From the NCBI RefSeq assembly GCF_958979055.1, contig NC_084888.1, positions 7,053,501-7,117,500 of the forward strand: a stretch of 64,000 nt of DNA. The letters run 5' to 3'. The stretch is from Alnus glutinosa (Eukaryota > Streptophyta > Magnoliopsida > Fagales > Betulaceae). A program made the position numbers and the translations under genes. Below, in pieces: positions 24,959 through 36,660 of the stretch (its first letter is position 1; every line of letters starts with the position of its first letter). Below the pieces are notes generated by a model. The model had not been told where the DNA came from. It saw nothing but the letters and a program-made list of their open reading frames with translations, and ran no database searches.

Positions 24959-25606
24959 GGGATAATTGCACCGTTGATCCCTGTGGTATGCCATAATTAT
25001 TTTTCACTCCCTATGGTTTAAAAAGTTCATGAGAGATCCCTGTGGTATGCAATAATTACGTTTTACTCCCTGAGTCAATTTTTCGTCCATAATTTTGACA
25101 GAATCTGTTATCCCTACACGTCAGCGACACGTGTCTCCATCTTATTGGGGACACGTGTCCATCTTAATAAAATAATTAAATAAACTTTTTTTTTTTAAAA
25201 AAAAAAAAAACAAAAAAAAAGAAAAGAAAAAAGGGCAGGCTTAGGGTGGCCGCGTGCTACCACCGGCCTCCTGTGGTAGCGCGCTGCCACCCCCAGGCCA
25301 TTTTGCCCCTATTTTTGTTTTGTTTTTTTTTTTGTTTTTTTAAAATAAGTATTTTTATTTATTTTTAATAAATTTATATTATTTTATTAAGATTGGACAT
25401 GTCAGCGCCACTTGTCACCAATAAGATGACGACACGTGGTGCTGACGTGGCATTTGATGGAATCTATTAAAAATTTTAACAGAACTTGTCGCCAGGGATC
25501 GATTTGTAATTATTGCATACCACATGGATCTCTTATGAACCTTTTAAACCATAGGGAGTGAAAAATAATTATGGCATACCACAGGGATCAACAGTGCAAT
25601 TATCCC
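24959..25606. mobile_element. MULE-type fold-back, family 2 (nested in CACTA)
   Basis: 648 bp with long inverted arms. The left end is GGGATAATTGCACCGTTGATC and the right end is GATCAACAGTGCAATTATCCC. A perfect 9-bp duplication CAAATATTA flanks it (24950-24958 and 25607-25615). The arms include the paired words TCCCTGTGGTATGC and TTTTAACAGAA. The core has poly-A/T tracts and a GC-rich block (25235-25305). No protein is encoded. This copy defines the termini of the family. Confidence 0.9.
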
Positions 25607-26050
25607 CAAATATTATAACATCTACATATATATGTTCATACCTAATCGTGATTAAATCTGGCAAAGCTTTTGGATCCCAAGCAATGGGGGAGGTCGTTCT
25701 GCTCCCGCATCCGCCTCATCCGTTCACAGTTCGCCTAGGCAGTGAATATTTCATAATATTTAAACATTGAGACACTTAAAGTAGTAATAAAATTAATTGA
25801 ACAGTTATTGAAATACACATAATAGTACTACAATGAAAGACCTACATACTCTTTTTTCGCTCTGTACACCAATCCCTCAGCAGGTGCTCCACATCTGTTT
25901 TTGTCATATTTCTCAAAAACTTTGTCCAGCACTCTTGCACGTTTACTTTTGGGCGTGTCACTATCTTGAATATGTAGCTCTTTTTTAAATTTGTGCTTCC
26001 ACGAACGATGCTTACGTCCAATATCAGCCACGCTTCGTGTTGTGCCTTGC

Positions 26051-26634
26051 GCTCATCTATAGATACGGGGAGAAAAAAAACTCCCCCTACACATGTAATT
26101 TAAACATTAATTTTATAAGTTCAACAAAAACATAACCCTAAGTTTGTAAAAATAAATTAATTAATTAATTTCAATGCCAATGTGTATTGAAACATCTTTC
26201 ATAAACATACCATCAGCGCGTCACACACAGGATATACGGGATCCACAGTTTAAAACAAACGCCAAATTCAAACATTTTAATCGGCCACGTTCTTTAATTT
26301 TTATTTTTTTTAAGTTATGTTTATTTGTTTTAATTTAAGTTTAATTGTTGATGTTAGAAGGTTATAAAAAATAAATAAATAAAATGTGGCTATGAATATT
26401 GATGAATTTTACTGTCTTCGAAAAAAAACCAAAATTTGGTTGTTGATGTGAGAAGATTCCAAAAATTTAAAACAATATGCGGAATCAACAATTTACAACA
26501 GATTTGAAATTAAAACAAGAGCAACGACCACGTTTTTCTTTTATAAGTTTTTACTCTAATAAATTTTAGCACTTTAATTGCTCAAGTTAAAGTTGTTAAT
26601 TTGTTTCGGTATGTTAATTCCCGTACAAAGAGAA
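26051..26634. promoter_or_regulatory. Divergent intergenic region between the TNPA-like and TNP2 genes
   Basis: AT-rich spacer between the minus-strand TNPA-like blocks and the plus-strand TNP2 start. By position it should have held promoters for one or both genes. No clear TATA pair was identified. Confidence 0.35.
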
Positions 26635-28050
26635 ATGGACAAGTCTTGGATGTCAGCCCGTAGGGATACGACACAGTATAATGACGAGTCTAGAGTGTTT
26701 GTAGCATTTGTTGTTAGTAATTGTACGGTCGTCGATGGTTAAATTTATTGCTTGTGTAGGTACTGTCGAAATAACCTGCGCCACTCTCCAGATTACGTTT
26801 TTGCCCACCTGACAGGGGGTAGGGGCATGACCTCGGGATACAATTTGTGGTACATGCACGGTGAGACCACCATCAACAAATTTGTTCCTGGTCGGTGTTC
26901 GAGTCGGGTGGCCATAGATCCGGCCGTCGGTAGCACAAAATTGGGTGGAGGCACAGAACAGGGTGGCGACATGACGCCTTCTGCATGCACAATGTTAGGG
27001 AAGCCGTCAGTAGCCAGCCGCATGCAATTAATGAAGGAACCTCTGAAGGGGACGCATTGAAGTACTACGAGTTGCTAAAGAATGCCGATAAGCCACTTCA
27101 CCTTGGTACCAAACAAAGTAAATTGAGCGCTACTGTACACATGTACAACTTGAAGTGCGTTGGAGGTATTAGTAACAAAATTTTCTATGATATTCTCGAT
27201 ATTATAAATAAGTTGTTCCCTCATTGTGATGAGACCTTGCCAGTTAATACATATGAGGCGAAGAAGTTCCTTAGTGACATGGGTCTCGAGTATGAGAAGA
27301 TTCTGGCGTGCCGTAATGATTGTATGTTATTCTGGAAAGACAACAAGGACTTAGATTCATGTATCGTATGTGGAGAATCTAAGTGGACGGCTAATACACA
27401 TGTAGACGAGGATGGTGAGCCCATATCATCGAGCAAAAAATGTCCAATGAAAGTGTTGAGGTGGTTTCTACTCATCCCTTGGCTACAGAGACTTTTCATG
27501 TCGGAGCATACTGCGCCCTATATGAGGTGGCATGCAAAAGGCCGTACCAGGGATGGCGTATTGAGGCATTCGGCCGACGGTGAAGCATAGAGATCATTCG
27601 ACATTTTACATCTTGATTTTATGGCAAACAGTAAAAACGGGCGGCTTGGTTTGACATCTGATGGATTTAATCCTTTTGGAAACATGAGTACATCCCACAG
27701 CACATGGCCCGTATTGATTGTACCGTACAATTTGCCTCATTGGATATGCATGAAACAAACGTCGTTCATCTTATCACTGGTTATCCCTGGACCAAGCTCA
27801 CTTGGTATGGATATCGATGTCTACCTTTAGCCATTGATTGATGAGTTACTGGAACTGTGGAATGTAGGGGTACAGACATTTGATACTTCAAAGATGAAAA
27901 ATTTTAATATGCGAGCTCAGTTGATTTGGACAATAAACGACTTGTCGGCGTATGCAGATTTATCCGGTTAGCCTAACAGGGGTGTGAATGCATGTCTTTA
28001 CTGTATGCATTCGACAAGGTCTAAATATTTGAAGAACGACAAGAAATTTT
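26635..28050 (+). pseudogene. CACTA TNP2 transposase, 5' part, broken and truncated
   Basis: From ATG 26635 the frame reads MDKSWMSARRDTTQYNDESR, then after an in-frame TAA near 26739 YCRNNLRHSPDYVFAHLTGG and TSGYNLWYMHGE: the transposase-associated domain. A frameshift near 26985 leads to the main domain: YYELLKNADKPLH, then CRNDCMLFWKDN, then MRWHAKGRTRDGVLRHSADG. After a TAG (near 27588, where the family has Trp) it continues DGFNPFGNMSTSHSTWPVL, then PHWICMKQ and DIDVYL, with further stops near 27828 and 27970. These are TNP2 (Transposase_21) signatures. The frame ends at the junction with gypsy sequence near 28045-28050, so the C-terminal part of the transposase is lost. It is inactive. 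Confidence 0.88.
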
Positions 28051-30423
28051 GTCAGTGGTCTACGCATTAAAAATATGGAGACATTATCTCTATGGAGAGA
28101 AGTGAGAAATTCACATCGATCACCAAAGTCTCAAATACTTTTTCACACAGAGAGACTTAAATATGATAGCAAGGTGTTTTACCATCTAACTAAAGGTAAT
28201 GTAGTAGCTGATGCATTGAGTAGGAAGTATCAAGAAGAAGAGATTGATCCAGAAAAAATTATGGGAGAGCTATCTCAGCAGTTCGTCTTTGTGCAGATTA
28301 ATGAAGTGATGACAGGTGGACCTCCTATTATGGCAGCACTTGTGGTAGAGCGTATGAGTATTGAAAGAATCAGAATGGTACAGGAAAGTGACCTTGAGTT
28401 GCAAGATTTCAGGGTTAGGGCCAGGCAAGGAGAGGTAAATGGATTCTATCTCACTGAAAACGGAACTTTGAAGACCAGCAGTGGGAAAACAGTCATCCCT
28501 TGTGATACTGAGTTGAGGAGAGATATCCTTGATGAAGTGCACCAGACACGCTACACTGTCCACCTAGGCAATAACAAGATGTATCAAGACTAGAAGAAGA
28601 GATTTTGGTGGCGTGGCATGAAGAAGGATATTGCAGAGTATGTTGAACAGTGTCATTCTTGCCAGCTTGTTAAAGCTGAACATTAGAAGCTAGCAGGGCT
28701 ACTTGAAGTGCCTATGTGGAAGTGGGATCAGATCTCTATGGATTTTGTAGTGGGTCTTCTATGAGCACCAAGTGGACAAGATGCTATATGGGTTATTGTT
28801 GATAGGTTGACAAAGAGTGTCCATTTCCTTCTCATCAAGATCACTAACTCGATGGAAAGGTTAGCAGATTTATATGTGCGGGAGATTGTGAGGCTACATG
28901 GAGTACCTATCTCCATTGTGTCGGATCGTGACTCATGGTTCATATCAAGGTTTCGGGAAAAATTACAGAGTGCTATGGGAAAAAGTTGAACTTTAGCACG
29001 GCTTACCATCCGCAAACTGACGGCCAATCGGAGAGACCCATTCAAACTTTTGGGGATATGCTTAGGTTGTGCGTGTTGGATTTCAAGGAGAGTTGGATAC
29101 GTCATTTGCCTTTAGTTGAATTTGCCTATAATAATATTTTTTAGGCAACTATTGGCATGGCACCTTATGAGGCGTTGTATGGGCGCAAATGTCGATCGCC
29201 TCTATATTGGGATGATGTGGTGAGAGATAGTTATTGGGGCCAGAATTAGTGCAAGTGATGAAAGAAAAGATAGCACTGATCCAGAAGCGCATGCTTACCG
29301 CGCAAAGTCGATAGAAAAGCTATGCGGATAAGTGATGTCGTGAGTTAAAATTTGCAGTTGGTGACCTTGTGTATCTCAAGGTGTCACCAATGTGGAATGG
29401 ATTCCGTTTTGGCAATAAGGGCAAACTTAGTCCAAGGTATGTTAGACCATTCAAGGTGTCGAAACAAATAAGTTCCTCGGCATAAAAGATCGAAATGCCC
29501 CCTAATTTGGTGGGCATTCACGATGTTTTTCACGTCTCTCAGCTGCTGAAGTGCATTCACGATCCATCTTAGGTGATAAATCGTGAGCTTCTTGATATTC
29601 AGCCTAACTTGACATATGATGTAATGACCCAAGGAAAAGCGCTAGCCACATCTGCGCTATCACTTCAAAAGGACTAGTCAATTTGAAGCTTTTCCAAGAA
29701 TCCATTATAAAGCCCAGTTTCACGTAGTAACTAGGCAATGTGGGACTTAACACCCATGAGTATCTTTATAAACTACTCACTCTGTGAACTATTCATCTCT
29801 TCCCAATATGGGACCGGGGTGTTACAAACTCCCCTCCTTAAACCCCTGATGTCCCCGTCAGGGATCATGTCATGCGGTGCTCCAGTACCACATGACTTGG
29901 CGTTGCTAGGTGGCTCTGATACCATTTGTAACGACCCAAGGAAAAGCGCTAGCCACATCTGCGCTATCACTTCAAAAGGACTAGTCAATTTGAAGCTTTT
30001 CCAAGAATCCATTATAAAGCTCAGTTTCATCTAGTAACTAGGCAATGTGGGACTTAACACCCATGAGTATCTTTATAAACTACTCACTCTGTGAACTATT
30101 CATCTCTTCCCAATATGGGACCGGGGTGGTACATATGAGGAGTTGCCCGTACAAATTTTAGATTGCAAGGAACAACAGTTGAGGACCAAGACAATCCTGC
30201 TCATGAAAGTGTTATGGCGGAATCACAGAGTTAAGGAAGCTTCATGGGAACTTAAACAACAGATGCGGGATAAATATCCCCACTTGTTTGAGTAAACCCA
30301 GGTATGATTCTTCGATTCATATCGATTGAGTGTTAGGTTCTCTATAGAGGTGCATGTTTGCATGATCATATAGCGGCCTAATAACCAAATTTCGAAGACG
30401 AAATTTTTATAAGGAGAGGAGGA
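28045..30423 (+). pseudogene. Ty3-gypsy (chromovirus-type) pol remnant: RNase H, integrase, chromodomain
   Basis: It starts abruptly in the RNase H region (VVYALKIWRHYLYG, then EIHIDHQSLKYFFTQR). An integrase zinc finger follows (HQTRYTVHLGNNKMYQD, then CHSCQ), then a core with the three acidic positions in context: SMDFVVGL, SDRD near 28925, and the glutamate of TDGQSER near 29030. GPY/F-like and chromodomain-type sequence ends DKYPHLFE near 30290. Stops at about 28591, 28685, 28762 and 29142 and a frameshift near 28990 kill it. The gag, protease and reverse-transcriptase core and the 5' LTR are absent. The coding region is split at 29620-30133 by a TRIM element; joining across it restores the frame NLTYEELPVQ. 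Confidence 0.85.
29620..30133 (-). mobile_element. Complete TRIM retrotransposon, 514 bp, in reverse orientation
   Basis: Two direct repeats of 207 bp (29620-29826 and 29927-30133) flank a 100-bp interior. They begin TGTAA(T/C)GACCCAAGG and end GGGACCGGGGTG(T/G)TACA. A 5-bp duplication TATGA lies on both sides (29615-29619 and 30134-30138). Inside the right repeat edge, 29911-29924 reads TGGCTCTGATACCA, the reverse complement of the initiator-tRNA-Met primer-binding site, two bases from the LTR. Near the left LTR, 29827-29842 is a polypurine tract on the minus strand. The element therefore points leftward, encodes nothing, and must use proteins supplied in trans. The LTRs differ at only a few positions, which implies recent insertion. 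Confidence 0.93.
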
Positions 30424-33288
30424 TGTAATGTTTTAGAAAATATTTAATGGGTTTATTAGGATAAAAATAAAAATAGGTCTACTTGGTGTGGTAAAATATT
30501 TTGATCTTATAGACTTGTAAATTGTAGCCAAGAAAATAAAATGTAAGAGAACATTTTTAAAGTCTAAAAAGAATTAGGAATTACAAAAGAAATAAAAAAA
30601 GAAAAATAAATAAAATGATGAGGCACACAGTGTGCCTCACCATTTTAAACATTGAAGGGCCATACGACCCTTCAACCAAAGAGGCAGCGCCTCTTTTGAT
30701 AATAATAATAACAATAATAATAATAATAATAAAAAAAGAGAATAAAGTGAGGTTCACATGCGCCTCACTTAAAGGGAAACAAGAATGAGGCAGCGTGCCT
30801 CATTCCTTTTGGACAGTGACGAGAAAAAGAAAATAGGGAAGGAGAGTTCTCTCAAGGATCTTCATAGAAAAATTGCGATCTACAAAGATCCAATGATCTA
30901 CAAAGATCCAATGGTTGGATCTTCAATCCGTCTTCGGAAACGTGATCCTTGCACTAGGATCTACGTTCTTACCGATTGTTTTTAGGTAAAACACTAAACT
31001 CATGATTTTTTGATTTTTGAATAAATCCCTAAATATGAGTTTAATCCTCTATATTCTTTAGGTATTTGGGCTTGTTGGAGCTTACTTGAGGCTACCCAAG
31101 CTTTGAGTTGAAGTTTGGTGAATTTGGGTAAGCTTTTCCTCAAGCCTTAATTTTTGGGTATTTGATTTTTGTGGGATTTTATAAGATTAACCCTTAGCAA
31201 ATGCCATTGAGTTAATAATATTGTTATTGGAGTTAAGTTTGGGGAAACCCTAATTTGATGGATTAAATTAATTTGAGGTTTTTAATTATTCAAAATTAGA
31301 TTGTTAAGTTGTGGGCTAATGGTGGTGATAGTAAAGATTAACCCCAAATTAATCATGGGTATTGTAAAAATAAATATTTGTGGGGTTAGGTTTTAATGTT
31401 GGTAATTCGAATAAATTGAGAGTTTTATTTATAAACCTAGGAATATTGTTAAGTATGAGTTTAAGCAATTGATGGATAAAATAGTCATTGGGCAATTCAA
31501 AGTGAAAATTAGTGTAATTATTGGATGGAAACTAAATGAATGCAATATGTTATGTACAGCGGCACTTTGTGGATTGAGCCTAAGACTTGTTAGTGTTGGT
31601 GTGCAAGCAGAAATATGATATTTTACTCACTGAGAAACTGTTATTTTTATATATTATAGAATTGCAAAATATATATGTTGTTTTATAAATCCGAACCAAC
31701 TATATGTTGAATATATCTATTTTGGTTGATTTGAGTATTTTAGAGTATGTTCAAATATATCAACAATAGTTTCAGAATCTAGTATTGTGTGTTGCATGAT
31801 TTGGATGAAGTATTGAAATGTTTAGAAGAATATGATTTATCAGCATGATACAGTAAAACAATATTTACTAGTCAAGCACAGAGCATAGAACATGTAGCAT
31901 AGAGCATAAAGCATACAGTAACCCAGTAGCAGCCTAGTAACAATTCAATTTAGCAGTTTAATAGCAGCATATCAGCATGCATAGCATATATAGCATGATT
32001 TAAATTGTGTGATGTTTTCATAATATAGAATATTGTAGTTTTTATGCTAGACGTATTAATATGCCTAAGAGTTTTAATGGCAAAGAGCTTATGTATATTA
32101 CTATTGTCTAGTTGCATGATTCAAGAACATTGAGCTTGGACGTACAAGAGTATTGTCATTGTTCAGTATGAGTAATACAGTATCCTGGGAGTCGGTAGAT
32201 GGATTGTCATAAGCATGAAGTTGTAATGCCTTAAGATTCGGTGTTAACCATATTCGGAAAATGATAATAAGCTAGTACTAAAGAGCAAGATGACATGTTT
32301 TAAGCTTAGTGTACTTGGTTGTGACGCTATTGGTTATGATATCAGTGTGACTTGGGAGTAGGTAGAGAGATTGTCGTGGTACATCAGTCAGAAGTGCTTG
32401 GATATCAGAGTTTTACTCTAGTAACCGCATGGACAATTATGTGCCATAAACATGAAGTTGTAATGCCCTGAGGCACGGTGATATCACAGTTAGTAACGTT
32501 AGCTCTTTGTGCATTTAAGCTACCAACATAAAAGTATTATTGTAGGTGGGCGTATACGTAGTTGCTTCCAAGCCATTGGAACTTCTACGTATGAGTCCAA
32601 CTACATAGTATATTTTAAATGTTTTCTGATAGTCGGTGTTTGCTATATTAGCTATGGGGTTTTTTAAACAAAATTTTATAAATTGGTAGCTGTTATAGTG
32701 TACGCGAGACTAAAAAGTAAAAAGTTGGTTCTTTGCGAAAACTCAGTTAATTTAATATCACTGAGGTCTCGGTATCATTTACTGAGGCGGTGAACTCATC
32801 ATTTCACCTATACGGATGTGGCAAACCCTCACAATCGTATAGATGATGTCTCTTTAACTGCAGGTACACCTAACTTAGAGGAGGACCCCGTAGCTATGTA
32901 TTTAGGATACTACGATTGAAGCACTCTGCGACAGTCATATTGAGTTGGACAACGGAGTTCACTCTTTTGGGGTATTTTGTAAATAACTAGTGACGTAGGT
33001 GTCACATATTCTTTTGTGTAGCCATTCTTTTGTATTAGTGGGTAATTGTAAGCCTTAAACAGTTAGACAGATATCTGGCTCTTTTGTATAGACCACATGT
33101 ATTTTTAGATGTGCTTCCCGTTATGAGTTGTAGTATTATGATTATTCTGCTGTTAGATATTACTCTGAATATTAGGTATATGATATGGAGCATGTATATA
33201 TGTCGGCTGAGCGACACGCAGTCATGCCATTGTGAAGATCCATTTATGTATGTTTAAAAAAAAATAAAAAAATAAATGGGTCTTCACA
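30424..33288 (+). repeat. 3' LTR of the Ty3-gypsy element
   Basis: It begins TGTAATGTTTTAG directly after a polypurine tract (AAGGAGAGGAGGA at 30410-30423) and ends GGGTCTTCACA, giving a TG...CA terminus of about 2.9 kb. Such long LTRs are usual in Tekay-type chromoviruses. The interior is non-coding and contains an AAT microsatellite near 30703-30730 and short duplications (CTACAAAGATCCAATG twice near 30880-30912). No 5' LTR partner exists in the window to confirm the ends, so the right end is inferred. Confidence 0.7.
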
Positions 33289-33546
33289 TATATACTATAT
33301 ATAGCCATAAACTATATATATATATATATAGCATAAATCTAAAGTTAAGGTATATACGAGTCATTATGCATGTATATAGTATTAATTATAAGTTTATTTT
33401 ATTTTATTTTATTTTAATACAAGGACTTATATGTATAGTGTACAAAACTAAACCCCAATTTAGTACTCTATATATATATAACATTAAACTAGAGTTATGG
33501 TTCAATAAATAAATATGCCGTTAACACTTGTGTGTGTGTGTGTGTG

Positions 33547-33628
<82 letters not shown>

Positions 33629-34299
33629 GTACACATATAATATACAAGGACTTATATGAAATTTGACTAAATGAGAAGAGTTGAAATAACATAGTACTAA
33701 ATTGTTAAAGTATAAAATATAAAAATTTCTTTATAGGGTTTACTTATAAGTATACTATATAAGGTACTAAACCTTTAAACCCTAAGTATACTATTTATAT
33801 ATAGTACTGAACCCTAAATACTAACCCTAAGTGTATATACTATATATAGTCATAAACCCTAACTAACTATATATATATAGCACAAATCTAAGGTTATGGT
33901 ATATACGAGTCATTATGCATGTATATAGTATTAATTATAAGTTTTTTTTTTTTTTAATACAAGGATTTATATGCATAGTGTACAAAACTAAACCCTAATT
34001 TGATGTTATATATATAGCATTAAACTATGGTTAGAGTTCAATAAATAAAATATGTTGTTAACACTTGTGTATACATATATAATATACAATGACTTATAAA
34101 GGATTTGACTAAATGAGGAGAGTTAAAATAACGTAGTGCTAAATTGTTAAAGTATGAAATATAAAAATTTATTTATAGTATGTCCATAAATGTATACCCT
34201 AACCCTAATTAGGTTTAGGATTTACTTATAAATATACTATATAAGACACTAAACCCTTAAACCCTAAGTGTATATATTATATATAGCCATAAACCCTAA

Positions 34300-34335
<36 letters not shown>

Positions 34336-34708
34336 ACTTATATGCATAGTGTACAAAACTAAACCCTAATTTGGTACTCTATATATATATAACATTAAAC
34401 TAGGGTTATGGTTCAATAAATAAATATACCGTTAACACTTGTGTGTGTGTGTGTGTCTATATATATATATTATGTACACATATAATATACAAGGACTTAT
34501 ATGAAATTTGACTAAATGAGAAGAGTTGAAATAACGTAGTACTAAATTGTTAAAGTATAAAATATAAAAATTTATTTATAGGGTTTACTTATAAGTATAC
34601 TATATAAGGTACTAAACCTTTAAACCCTAAGTATACTATTTATATATAGCACTGAACCCTAAATACTAAACCTAAGTGTATATACTATATATAGCCATAA
34701 ACCCTAAC

Positions 34709-34769
<61 letters not shown>

Positions 34770-35621
34770 CACAAATCTAAAGTTAGGGTATATACGAGTC
34801 ATTATGCATGTATATAGTATTAGTTATAAGATTTTTTTTTTTTTTAATACAAGGATTTATATGCATAGTGTACAAAACTAAACCCTAATTTGGTGCTATA
34901 TATATAGCACTAAACTATAGTTAGAGTTCAATAAATAAAATATACCGTTAACACTTGTGTATACATATATAATATACAATGACTTATACAGGATTTGAGT
35001 AAATGAGGAGATTTAAAATAACGTATTGTTAAAGTATAAAATATAAAAATTTATTATAGTATATCCATAAATATAAACCCTAACCCTAATTAGGGTTAGG
35101 ATTTACTTCTAAGTATACTATATAAGACACTAAACCCTTAAACCCTAAGTATACTATTTATATATAGCACTGAACCCTAAAACCTAACCCTAAGTGTATA
35201 TACTATATATAGCCATAAACCTTAAATATATATATAATACAAGGATTTATATGCATAGTTTACAAAACTAAACCTTAATTTGGTACTATATATATATAGC
35301 ACTAAACTAGGGTTAGGGTTCAATAAATAAAATATACCGTTGACACTTGTATATATATATAATATACAATGACTTATACGAGATTTGACTAAATGAGGAG
35401 AGCTGAAATAACGTAGTACTAAATTGTTAAAATATAAAATAAAAAAATTTATTTATAGTACGTCCACAAATGTAAACCCCATTCCTAATTAGGGTTAGGG
35501 TTTACTTATAAGTATACTATATAAGGCATTAAACCCTTAAACTTTAAGTATACTATTTATATATAGCACTGAATCTTAAAAACTAACCCTAATTGTATAT
35601 ACTATATATAGCCATAAATCT

Positions 35622-35668
<47 letters not shown>

Positions 35669-36170
35669 CAAATCTAAGGTTATAGTATATACGAGTCATT
35701 ATGCATGTATATAGTTTCTAAACCACTTACGTGCATTATGCATGTATATAGTATAAATTATAATTTTTTTTTTTTAATACAAGGATTTATATGCATAGTG
35801 TACAAAACTAAACCTTAATTTGGTGATATATATATATATATATAGTACAAATCTAAGGTTAGGATATATATGAGTCATTATGCATGTATATAGTTTCTAA
35901 ACCGCTTAAGTGCAATATGCATGTATATAGTATTAATTATAAGTTTTTTTAAAAAAAATTTAAAATTTTTTATTTTTTGTAATACAAGGATTTATATGCA
36001 TAGCATACAAAACTAAACCATAATTAGGGTTAAGGATCAATAAATAAAATACACCATTAACACTTATATATATATATATATATACAAGGACTTATACGAG
36101 GTTTGACTAAATGAGGAGAGTTGAAATAAAGTAATACTAAATTGTTAATGTATGTAGTATATAAAAGTTA
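33289..36170. repeat. Higher-order tandem array (~0.9 kb period) with telomere-like words
   Basis: Landmark TTCAATAAAT(A) followed by CGTTAACACTTGT recurs near 33501, 34037, 34412, 34927 and 35319. Alternate spacings are about 535, 375, 515 and 390, so two subunits form a ~900-bp higher-order unit. Each carries TACGAGTCATTATGCATG, TACAAAACTAAACCCTAA and GAGTTGAAATAACGTA words. AAACCCTAA-type motifs are frequent but embedded in the unit, not in perfect tandem. Long TA runs (33557-33625, 34713-34768, 35629-35667) and a TG run (33529-33555) are included. There is no gene. Confidence 0.85.
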
Positions 36171-36177
36171 AAAAAAC

Positions 36178-36660
36178 CAACAGTGGGCCACGTGGCGGAC
36201 TGCCCACATTGTACCAGTAAACGTGGTGAGTCTGCCATGTGGACAATTACACGTGTCCATATGGTCATGTGTCCAAATTCCACATGGCCATGCGGCCACG
36301 TGCACTAAATCAAGTGGCCATGTGGCCACGTGTCCTAATCCACGTGGCTTTTAGACATGCGACCACATGGTCGCGTCCCATATTTACATGTGGCCACATG
36401 GCCACATGCATTAATTAATCCACATGGCCATGTCGCAACATGTATTAATCCACGTTGCCATGTGGCCGCATGTAATTAATTCACGTTGCAACCTGGCACG
36501 GCTCCATTACACACGGCCATATTGCCACGTATACTAGTTACACATGGCCAGATAGCTATGTCGTCTTTTCTGCTATATCTCGCCGTGTGGTCATGAAGAC
36601 ACTTGACTATCTGGCCACGTGGCTATAGTAACAGCTACCGTAGCCACTTGGCGACTCTCC
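36178..36660. repeat. Right subterminal repeats of the CACTA element
   Basis: Roughly fifteen degenerate copies of CCACGTGGC/GGCCATGTGGCC words at about 20-30 bp spacing, ending at the terminal GTAGTG. They mirror the left array at 22985-23300 and are probable binding sites of the TNPA-like protein. Confidence 0.82.

Larger units (their letters stand above)
23530..26050 (-). pseudogene. TNPA-like CACTA protein (Transposase_24 family), multi-exon, interrupted
   Basis: Minus-strand coding blocks in order: about 26035-25828 ([17 protein letters not shown]), 25745-25645 ([17 protein letters not shown]), 24905-24790 ([20 protein letters not shown], then HLNERTR), 24688-24318 ([15 protein letters not shown], then a basic central part and a C-terminal coil [19 protein letters not shown]), and perhaps 23690-23530. 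The order matches plant Ptta/En/Spm Transposase_24 proteins, the accessory DNA-binding factor of CACTA elements. Two MULEs sit in its introns or between blocks. The blocks themselves are fairly open, with a few stops, so activity cannot be excluded but is unlikely. The first exon and splice sites are approximate. Confidence 0.72.

Noticed and set aside
27518-27730. Minus-strand ORFs within TNP2
   Set aside because: Shadows of the broken plus-strand transposase frame.
33495-33692. ORFs rich in Tyr-Ile repeats over TA microsatellites (also 41038-41250)
   Set aside because: Translated dinucleotide repeats, not genes.
33289-36170. Interstitial telomere or CRISPR-like array
   Set aside because: AAACCCTAA words are dispersed within a larger AT-rich unit, not in perfect tandem, and there are no uniform spacers; plant satellite-like repeat instead.
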